A stretch of DNA of 28,097 nucleotides from Alangreenwoodia sp964438605 (lineage in GTDB: Bacteria; Bacillota; Clostridia; Peptostreptococcales; Anaerovoracaceae): assembly GCA_964438605.1 (NCBI GenBank), contig CAYTKT010000027.1, forward strand, positions 1 to 28,097. Direction: 5' to 3'. The notes under the pieces were generated by a model that saw only the letters and a list, made by a program, of their open reading frames with translations, was not told the DNA's origin and searched no databases. Made by a program: the position numbers and the translations under genes. Positions 16,195 to 23,800 of this stretch are shown here, one piece after another; within the stretch, counting starts at the first letter, position 1, and every line of letters begins with the position of its first letter.

Positions 16195-17985
16195 TTATTC
16201 TTCTGGTTTTTCGTATTTCTGCACGATACATTCCTTGCCGCAAAACGCAATGCCGTACGCCTGAACATTTTTATAGCCCCGCGCATGTGCGCCCTCCACA
16301 TATCGTTGATCGTGAATCTGGCGCAGCGCTTCTTCGCAGCGTTTTTCCAATTCCGTCAGTTCCTTGGCGATCTTAAACTCAAAGATAAAATAGATTCCGC
16401 GCATTCTCGGCGGAACGAGAGCGAGGTCTGGACGTCCTGTCCCGACTTCCATATTCGACAGAACTCTGTAATTTTTCATCTGCTGATAAACGCCTGCCAT
16501 GAAACCATGATAATACGCTTCCGGACTGTCGAAATAGCTGATCGTTCCGAGCAGAATCTCACAGAGTTCATCTTCCATGGCATCCGTATCGCCATTCTTT
16601 GTCGCCTCATATAGACTGTCAAGCCCCCGGCCTGAGATCTGCTCGTCAAACCAGTTCATGATGTGATCCCGGTAGATCGAACGCACCTCGCGGTTGGGAA
16701 GCGTCAATTTCATATAGATTCGATCCGGATCTTCCCCTTTCTGTTTCTCTCCCATCCGTTCCGAAACTTTTTTCAGATATCCGGTGAAAAACAGGAAATT
16801 CCATAAATTATTCTGAAGGGTCTGCGGAGAAAATCCCATCCTGCTGTCTTCTTCGTCCGTCCTTTTCCCGTTTTCAGCACTTCTAACTTCTTCATACGTG
16901 ATGTCTTCATGAATCGGTTTTTCTATCGTCCCGCCGGCCAGCAGATCTTCCAGTTCTTCACGCGCAGTTCCGTCCGCCCTGCGAATCAGATCGCGCACGA
17001 TTTCGTTGGAACTCGTGTTCGCCCAGTAAGGCCGGACAAAAGCGTTTTTGTTTGCGCGCAGATCGCTCATAAAGTTGACGACGCTCCACGGATTGTATAC
17101 CTCCGAATTTCCAAAAAGATAGCCGTCGTACCAGTCCCGGATATCGTCCATACGATCTTCCATGCCATAATACGCGGCCATCGTTTCCACTTCTTTTGGC
17201 GTGAAGCCGAAATACTCGCCATACGTTTCATTGAGAATGGAAACGACACGAAAATTGTTCAAACCGGTAAAAATGCTCTCCTTACTGATACGCAGACAGC
17301 CCGTAATCACCGCAAAATGCAGATTATCGTTCGTCTTGAGCGCTGATTCGAACAGCGAACGGATAAACGAGATCATCTGGTCATAAAAACCGCGAAAATG
17401 TGAGTTTTCCAATGGAACATCATATTCATCGATCAGGACGATACTTTTCTTGCCAGTTACTTTATAAAGGCAATCTGATAAAAATTGCAGCGCATCCGCA
17501 TAATGTGAAGTCTTTGCTTCCCAGTCTTTGATCTGACCAAAGAGTTTTTTTTCTGCCTCAGACAGTCTGTCGGAATTTAAAACAAATTCGTGGCGGTGAA
17601 ATTCTCTGGCGATCTCTTTGACCAACATATCATACGCCATGGAAAAATTCTCCTGCTTGGCTGACTTCAACGTCAGCGAGATCACCGGATACCGCTGCAT
17701 CTGCTTCGCATATTCTTCGCCGGCATCCATGATCTTCAGGCCCTCAAACAGCGCCCGGTTCTCCGCATTCAGCGCCTCGTTTCCCGTGTCCTCAAAGAAA
17801 TATTTCAGCATACTCATGTTCAACGTCTTTCCAAACCGCCTCGGTCTGATAAACAGCGTGACAAATGCTTTTGTATCGAGCAGATCCCTGATCAGCAACG
17901 TTTTATCAACGTAGTAATAGCCATCCTGAACCATTCGTTTAAAATTCTCTGCGCCAATCGGCAGCGGTCTGTATTCCTTCGCCAT
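16195..17985 (-). CDS. AAA-ATPase-like / PD-(D/E)XK nuclease (DUF1703) protein, paralogue B
   Basis: A 596-residue tandem paralogue of the preceding entry with the same domain order. P-loop RPRRFGKTL and Walker B LIDEYD are both intact. The C-terminal nuclease-like domain is a different lineage: YRVLSN, GRPDLAL and the E-x-K of IFEFKIAK. The first ~45 residues also differ (KRMVQDGYYYVDKTLLIRDLLDTKAF-type, against REIIENGFYYVDKTLL in copy A). The start at 17985 was chosen by AAGGAG seven bases upstream; the open frame to 18114 reads through DNA with no family match. It lies 84 bp upstream of paralogue A on the same strand, so they may be co-transcribed. Confidence 0.9.
   Translation of the reverse strand: MAKEYRPLPIGAENFKRMVQDGYYYVDKTLLIRDLLDTKAFVTLFIRPRRFGKTLNMSMLKYFFEDTGNEALNAENRALFEGLKIMDAGEEYAKQMQRYPVISLTLKSAKQENFSMAYDMLVKEIAREFHRHEFVLNSDRLSEAEKKLFGQIKDWEAKTSHYADALQFLSDCLYKVTGKKSIVLIDEYDVPLENSHFRGFYDQMISFIRSLFESALKTNDNLHFAVITGCLRISKESIFTGLNNFRVVSILNETYGEYFGFTPKEVETMAAYYGMEDRMDDIRDWYDGYLFGNSEVYNPWSVVNFMSDLRANKNAFVRPYWANTSSNEIVRDLIRRADGTAREELEDLLAGGTIEKPIHEDITYEEVRSAENGKRTDEEDSRMGFSPQTLQNNLWNFLFFTGYLKKVSERMGEKQKGEDPDRIYMKLTLPNREVRSIYRDHIMNWFDEQISGRGLDSLYEATKNGDTDAMEDELCEILLGTISYFDSPEAYYHGFMAGVYQQMKNYRVLSNMEVGTGRPDLALVPPRMRGIYFIFEFKIAKELTELEKRCEEALRQIHDQRYVEGAHARGYKNVQAYGIAFCGKECIVQKYEKPEE
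16639..17817. repeat. Shared ~1.18-kb block, copy in paralogue B
   Basis: Partner of the block at 14764-15942. The first difference at the upper edge is at 17818 (G versus A at 15943), after which mismatches become frequent. This pattern fits recent gene conversion or unequal exchange confined to the conserved ATPase core. Confidence 0.9.
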
Positions 17986-18326
17986 AAAAAATCTCCTTCC
18001 CATATCTGACCGTCTCCGATCCACACGCCTCAGGCATCGTTCCCGCTGCCGCCTCTGTTCCATACGAATCCGGCACCCAATCCGTTCCCACCCCGGCCTA
18101 TATGCCTCCGACATATCATTCCCTAAATCCGGCCTGATTTCGCAGCCGCTTTGGCACAGTTCTGACCTGTGATGCTTCTGATGCTTCTTTTCTTCCCATT
18201 TTCATTCCAACTTTTATTACATCCGTTTTCCCGGCCTGTGTCATCGCTATGCAATAATCGAACAGAAGAAAATTTCGATCTCTCAGTCGAGCAGCCAACG
18301 GAACCTTCCCACAAAGTATAAAATGT
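17986..18326. other. Upstream region of paralogue B, no gene seen
   Basis: Apart from the RBS of paralogue B, I see no gene, tRNA or clear promoter. Minus-strand frames here (for example 18116-18367) begin inside the IS end at 18327-18361 and are translations of that element, not genes. Confidence 0.4.
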
Positions 18327-18700
18327 TGACACTCCCCGCAGCTAAAGCAGGGGAATTTCTGCTCCAACGACCGCTGCCCGCAAAAGCAGATTTTACATGA
18401 TCTCTACCGGTTTTCTATGTACCGTTTCATGAACTGCTCATGGAATTCCACCAACAATTGACACAAAATACGAATTTGTCCATAGCGTTGGCATTCGTTT
18501 CCTTTCCACGCCGTTGACCAAGACTTTTCTGCGGTATTTTGAATACCAGACCACATGAGATTTGCATGAATAGACCACATTACTATTGCTTCTGTATGTA
18601 TTTCATATCAACTATTATACTACACCGAACTATATATTGTAATACCATTTCGTATCCATTTCCGCCTGACATTCCCATAGCTAAAGCAAGGAACATTACT
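18327..18700 (-). mobile_element. Decayed IS200/IS605-family element
   Basis: The right end is TTGACACTCCCC, then GCTAAAGC and GGGGAA (18327-18355), with stem TCCCC (18333-18337) and GGGGA (18350-18354). A similar but worn end-like structure, GACATTCCC, then GCTAAAGC and AAGGAA, lies at 18668-18692. Between them is a tnpA remnant on the minus strand. The element is about 370 bp, far shorter than an intact IS200, and cannot encode a working transposase. It might still be moved in trans if its hairpins are recognised. Confidence 0.75.
18404..18606 (-). pseudogene. tnpA: Remnant of IS200-type Y1 transposase TnpA
   Basis: Minus-strand translation gives RSNSNVVYSCKSHVVW and then YSKYRRKVLVNGVE, the N-terminus of IS200 TnpA (HVVWCPKYRRKVL in intact copies). 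It then jumps to TNSYFVSIVGG and, in another frame, EQFMKRYIENR before a stop, which is the TnpA C-terminus. The middle, with the HUH motif and catalytic Tyr, is deleted. Near the start, a four-base duplication (ATACATAC) shifts the frame after ATGAAATAC. At 203 bp it is about half of a normal tnpA. Confidence 0.8.
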
Positions 18701-18836
18701 GCGGGTTCTGTTAAATACTGATTATAAATAATTTAAAATATATGTTAGTAATTTTTATCAATCATATCAAGTTAATACATTATAATTGGTTATTTTTAAA
18801 TTTCTCATTAAATAACCTTTGTAAAATCAACTCGCA

Positions 18837-19028
18837 TTAAACAATTCTGAAATTATCTTCTGCTAAAAACCAGTTTACTCTGAACAACCGCATGAGCTGC
18901 CAGTACCCTACGCCGCGCAACCCGAATTCCTTAATCAAATCGAATTTCGTCTGAATGCTCCGCACGTCCTCGAACCAGACCTCATGAATCCTTCCATTAT
19001 TCGTATAATTATAAAAGGCGACATCTAA
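18837..19028 (-). pseudogene. C-terminal remnant of a GH18 spore-type peptidoglycan hydrolase
   Basis: Sixty-three codons and a stop. The peptide has HEVWFEDVRSIQTKFDLI, EFGLRGVGYWQLMR and VNWFLAEDNF, the C-terminal signature of the GH18 domain in SleL/YaaH-type spore cortex hydrolases. No start codon or upstream catalytic DxxDxDxE part exists. The fragment begins immediately after the stop codon of the protease-like gene (19029-19676) and in the same frame, so the junction is precise. Probably a recombination scar. Confidence 0.8.
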
Positions 19029-19676
19029 TTAAATATCAGAAAATAAAATCAATCCGCCCTTTTCCTGGTAGCCCGTATCCCACAATCCTTTCAATCCAAT
19101 CCATTCATACTCCCCGTAAGTAACCGCCTTAATCATTATGTCGCCCGGTTCACCGCCATCCGGAAACTCACGGCCTTTCTCCCCGACGGCCTTTGCCGCA
19201 TCATATCCTGTCAGCAAAAACCAGTGCCACACATACTCACGGTATTGCGGATTACGATGATACAGTGTCAAACACGGAACCGGATAGTCCCGGTCAATCT
19301 GTTGAATGACCGCCTCACGCGCCCGCGCATAAGGCAATTTTCCGGCCAGCGGCACGAAACCGAGCCCATGCTCCCCGACATCTGCCAGATACCTGGAAAA
19401 CCCGTCAATATACAATTCCAACGTATTAATTCCACCTGCCCTCGGTCGCAGATATGGCTTCATAACATGAGCAAACTTCAAATAATCCCGTCTTGTCACA
19501 CAGGATGAATCAAAAGGATATAAATTCGGTTTATTTATGTACTTTGCAAAATAAATGCAGCAATCACAAGCCGTTATCGCTCCGCAGCCGCCGATATGCA
19601 TCGAATAATCGAGAAACCAACTCTGATTCCCGCCATAAGACGTTCCTATCGTAAAATAATCGAGTTCCTTCTTCAT
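19029..19676 (-). CDS. Predicted papain-like (C39-type) cysteine protease-like protein
   Basis: A 215-residue protein with no signal peptide and no transmembrane segment. The order of residues suggests a papain-like fold: Q18 in GNQSWFLDYSMHIGGCGAIT, with C31 as nucleophile, and H151 in the HWFLLTGYD block. The C39 family and many bacterial double-glycine-type or housekeeping papain-like domains show this Q-C-H arrangement. I recognise the pattern but not a named gene. The start at 19676 has GGGGGA five bases upstream. There are several more Cys residues (C37, C39, C40). It is a single gene, flanked by IS remnants and followed directly by the GH18 scrap. Substrate unknown; the fold is a motif-level guess. 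Confidence 0.6.
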   Translation of the reverse strand: MKKELDYFTIGTSYGGNQSWFLDYSMHIGGCGAITACDCCIYFAKYINKPNLYPFDSSCVTRRDYLKFAHVMKPYLRPRAGGINTLELYIDGFSRYLADVGEHGLGFVPLAGKLPYARAREAVIQQIDRDYPVPCLTLYHRNPQYREYVWHWFLLTGYDAAKAVGEKGREFPDGGEPGDIMIKAVTYGEYEWIGLKGLWDTGYQEKGGLILFSDI

Positions 19677-20189
19677 TTGATTCCCCCATGTGCTTCCATA
19701 GTAATATCAAGCCATTCATTTGCTTCCATCGCTTGAACTAAGCAAAACCAATGCTTTGAGCGAGACTGATATTTGGAAAATATCTTCCCTTCCTTTGTCC
19801 TCTTGATTAAAGAGCAGAAAAATACGCATTTTGCAGAGTTAAGCAGCAAGATATAAGTTTATTCCTCGGACACCATGAACTACATACTGTTTACGCCTGT
19901 GAACAAATCGGAATTTTACCCATCCCTGCTCTTGATTGAGAATCATTTTGCTTTCAAATCTCTGCCAAACTTGGACCGAAAATTCATTCTTTTCAGATTT
20001 GACCGTGATTTATGAAACACAAATAAAATAATTCAAGAAAACCTCAAGGTAAGTGCTCTTTCATAAACGGCTTTCCACTACCTATCTTTGTGAATTCCGC
20101 AATCCGGCCGCGCTTTCCCCAACCGCCACTCTGCCGCCGTTCTATTTTATTATTACATTATAAACCTTTTCTTCTGCCGTGTCATCCAC
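19677..20189. other. Intergenic region, no gene seen
   Basis: A+T-rich DNA with no supported gene. The stretch at 19800-19860 (TTGATTA, GAGCA, AGTTAA and ATATAA blocks) resembles 10297-10355 near the tandem repeat, with roughly 70 percent identity by eye, which suggests an old dispersed repeat. Confidence 0.35.
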
Positions 20190-20220
20190 GTCAACTGCCC
20201 GGACGCTACGTGCGTAGGCG
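20190..20220 (-). mobile_element. Right-end-like structure of the tnpB-bearing IS remnant
   Basis: GTCAACTGCCC (20190-20200), followed by the hairpin CGCTACG-TG-CGTAGGCG (20204-20220), has the form of an IS200/IS605 right end. It lies about 100 bp beyond the tnpB stop at 20322 on the expected side, where the omega RNA would end. Confidence 0.45.
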
Positions 20221-20321
20221 CGCAACGATCCGGCAATGCTCATGACTTATGCCTCTCATCTTTGTTACAAACAAACTCGCTGATGCTGCATCGCGGAACG
20301 GTCGGCGGCGCCTCTGACCCC

Positions 20322-20712
20322 TCAGATATGATGATGCGCCGCTGTACCCGGTACTTGACTATCCTGCAAAACAGTTGATCCCCATGCATACAGATTCACA
20401 ACTCTGATGCGGTCTCCTTCAGATTTATGCCCGCAAACTTTACAGCAAAAGATATGGGACTTCTTGTCGCGGTTGGATTTTTCCGTGTGTTCGCAAACAG
20501 AACATGCCTGACTTGTATACTTCGCATCTATTCTTGATAGCCGCATTGATAATCGCGCTCTCGTTTTAAGCCGCTCTGCACTCAAGTTTCTGTTCAAGAC
20601 CGCAGGACGGCCAGTTTGACAGATACACAGCGGTCTTTACGGCGAACACGCTCTGCGGCAGACTGTACACCAGGCAAGTCTTCTAAAGTGAAAAGCGGAA
20701 GTGAGTTAAAAA
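20322..20712 (-). pseudogene. tnpB: C-terminal remnant of TnpB (IS200/IS605 RNA-guided nuclease)
   Basis: The upper part translates as FTLEDLPGVQSAAERVRRKDR and CVSV, which carries the RuvC-II glutamate (ED) of TnpB. A stop and frame change follow near 20600. The lower frame (20597-20322) has AKYTSQACSVCEHTEKSN, CCKVCGHKSEGDRI and VVNLYAWG: a four-Cys zinc ribbon plus the RuvC-III aspartate region. The N-terminal two thirds, including the RuvC-I Asp, are missing, and the remnant stops at the terminator at 20718. It cannot be active. Confidence 0.85.
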
Positions 20713-20717
20713 CAAAA

Positions 20718-20756
20718 GGCCGAAGCCGCCGCGCGGATTGCGCGGCGGCTTCGGCC
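20718..20756 (-). terminator. Strong, probably bidirectional, intrinsic terminator
   Basis: A perfect 17-bp G+C-rich stem (20718-20734 with 20740-20756) with loop GGATT. It is flanked by AAAACAAAA on the left and GTTTTGTTTTTT on the right, so both strands end in a U-tract. It lies 121 bp beyond the stop of the large SLH gene on the minus strand. Confidence 0.85.
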
Positions 20757-20877
20757 GTTTTGTTTTTTCTGTCCGTTTTATTTCCGAAGAATTTATTTTA
20801 GTCAATATCATTTCAATGATATTTTGATTATTTATTATTCGTTTATCTGCATTATATATCGGACAAAAATAAACGGT

Positions 20878-23800
20878 TTACTTCATGGTATTTTCGCAAA
20901 ACCGCATCAGCATCGTGGCCACCTGCGCACGTGTCGCCTCGCCTTCCGGTGCCAGCTGGTTGTTTCCCACTCCATTGATCAGTCCGCTTGATACGGCCCA
21001 GCTCATGGCTTCCGCCGCGTAAGGGCTGATCTGGCTGGCGTCGGCAAAGGTGCTTAAAGCTGCCGTTTGGCCGGTGGCTGCTGTGTGGTTCTTTGCGTAG
21101 CGATACAGGATGGTCGCCAGTTGTTCTCTGGTAATATCGTCATCCGGTCCGAACGCGTGATCGGAATAGCCGGTGACCACACCGTTTGACGCGGCCCATG
21201 CCACAGCATCCGAATAATAGGCTTGCTGGTCGATATCGCCAAAATCAACTTGAGCGGCCTCCGGTTCATAGGCCAGACGATAAAGCACGGTGACGAGCAT
21301 TCCGCGTGTCATATTGCCTTCCGGAGTAAACTGCTGGTTTCCGGTTCCCTGGAAGAGTTCGCGAGCGGCTACAAATTCCACCGCATCACTCGCCCAGTTT
21401 CCGGAAGCCACGTCGGTAAAGTTCTGGCTTCGTTCGACGATCTTCAGCGTCACATCGCCTTCGACATTCAGGATGACGCCGTTCTCGCCAATGGTACAGT
21501 CGCGGACGACTTCTTCGGTTCCGTCCTCATGAACGAGGATGGCTACGGTGCCCGGACCGAATTCGGTGACAGGGATTTCCACTTTCCCGGTATCTGCGGA
21601 ACCGACCTTGAGATTGATCTCAGGCGCCTCCTGTGTCGATTTTGCTGCCGGAACCTCCACAGGGGCGGTCACAAAGCCGCTCTTGACGCTCTCCGGGATC
21701 GTCACGTCGGCGGCGGTGACTTTGCCCTTGCTGTTGGTGCTGACCTGTCCCGTCACGCCCTCCGGCGTGGTTCTCCGCTCCATGCCGGAGCCGTCGGGCT
21801 GCGTCACCTTCTCGGTGACCTCGCCGTCGGGCCTCTTTGTGGTCTCGGTGACTGTGCCGTCCTTGTCCGTGGTCTTCTCGCTGACGGTGCCGTCCGGGTA
21901 CTTCGTGGACTTCGTCGTCGTGCCGTCGGCCTTCGTGGTAGTCGTGGTCACGGAGCCGTCGGGGTTAGTGACGGTGTCTTGTTTATTCCCGGGGGCGGTA
22001 CTGCCGCCGGTGCCGGTGTGGACGGGCGGGAGCTTCTCGATCTTCTCCGTCACGGTCTCGCCGCAGCGGCCGCAGACGCCCGTGCGCTCGCCCTCCTCGG
22101 TCGTGGTCGGCTCCTTCGTTACGGTCCAGCCATCTTCAGGCACCGAGTGCCCCAGCGCGGGAACCACTTCGGTGAGCGGAGTTTCATGGTACTCGCAGCC
22201 CTTTGTCTTGCAGGTGTGGGTGACGGATCCCTCCGCGGTGCAGGTGGGCGGCGTGTAGGCCGTAGGCTCGTTCCAGTCGTGTTCCAGCGTGCCGACGACC
22301 TCGTTGGACCACTGGCTGCTATAAAAGGTCCTGACCGCCCCGCCGTTTGTCTTATCCGGGGCGTCCGCCCGTGAACAGACGCGGAAACCGTAGTCGGAAC
22401 CGGGCTCCACGTCCGTAAACGTGTACGTCGTGTCGGCAACATTCTCCACGACGCGCTGCCATTCTCCGTCCGCGTCCAGCCGTTCGATGTCGTAGCTCTC
22501 AGCGCCGAGGGGCGCGCTCCACTGGAGCGTCAGGGCGTGGCCCTCGCCCCCGGTCACGGTCAAATCGGTGACATTCGCCGGGACGATCTCAAAGTGACCG
22601 ATCTTCTCGCCGTAAAAGTCGCCGCGCCCGCTGACGATGATGGTAGCGACGCCGATCTCAGTGTTATCGTTGAACGTGGACAGCCCATCGTGACCGCGGC
22701 GGTCGCTGGCGATGCTCAGCAGGCGCCCGTTGTAGGTCAGGGAGTGCTTGGCGCGGATGGCGTTTCCGGTATAGGTGAAGAAAAGGCCGGCCGTCCTCAG
22801 TTCCGCTCCGGCGATGTCGATGCCGTCTGTCCCGCAGACCGTGCAGTGGTAGACACCGTGCTCCGGGTCCTCCCAGACGTGGCCCTTAGACCACAAAAGT
22901 TCGCTCTGGTCGTGCGCACCGCATCCCTTACAGGTGTAGAAAATAAAGTTGTTCCCGGTACACGTGCGCTGGTCGTCCACGATGATGGCGGCGCCCTTCT
23001 CATACTGCCCATTTTCGTCGGTGTGGACTTTTCCGTCCTCGCCCACGTGATAGACGTCCAGATGCGCTTTCTTTTCATCATCGTCCCAGTTGGGGTCGAT
23101 CTCCTCAGGCTGCAAGTAGAGCCAGCCGGGCCGCAGGAAGCCGCCTTCGGCATAGTAGGTGTCCTTGCTTTTGGCGTCCTTCTTGAAGAATCCGGTGATG
23201 CCATCCCGATTCTTGCAGACGCCGTCCTCGCCAAAGTCGTAGTACCGGTCGGCCGTCTCGCCGGTCTCTGCGTCCTTGACCTCGCTGATGGCGTAGACGC
23301 CGGTTACCTTTTTGCCGCCGACATAATAGCTGTTCTCTACCCATTTATTGGAGACGACTTCGCCTTCCTCGTACGTTTTTCCATCATACTCGCCGGTAAA
23401 CGCCGCGCCGCAGACGGAGCATGTACGCTTGCCGTCCTCGCCGATCTCATACTTGTGTCCCGTCGGCGGCTTGACCGTGCCCCACACTACCGGCGAACCG
23501 CAGGTCTTGCAGATCTCGCGACCCGTGTAGCCGAACTCGGTGCAGTTCTCATCTTTGTCAACGGTTTCATGGGCACTATCGTGGAAATGCCACGAGGTCT
23601 TGCTTTCGCCTTCCGCCGGTACTACGACCTCCGCGAAATTGTAAAGTTCTGTGTCCACCTGAACACCGCCGCCGAAAATCGGGAGGGTTCCCGGGTTATA
23701 GCCGTCCACATACTCGATCTCGCCGCGGTCCACCTCCACGGAGACGTCCACCGGGAAAAACTGCTTGTTCGACCACGCGGTCTTTGCCTGCTCCTGCGTG

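Noticed and set aside
18116..18367. 83-codon minus-strand ORF
   Set aside because: Its first codons translate the IS200/IS605 end hairpin, and the rest has no recognisable features.
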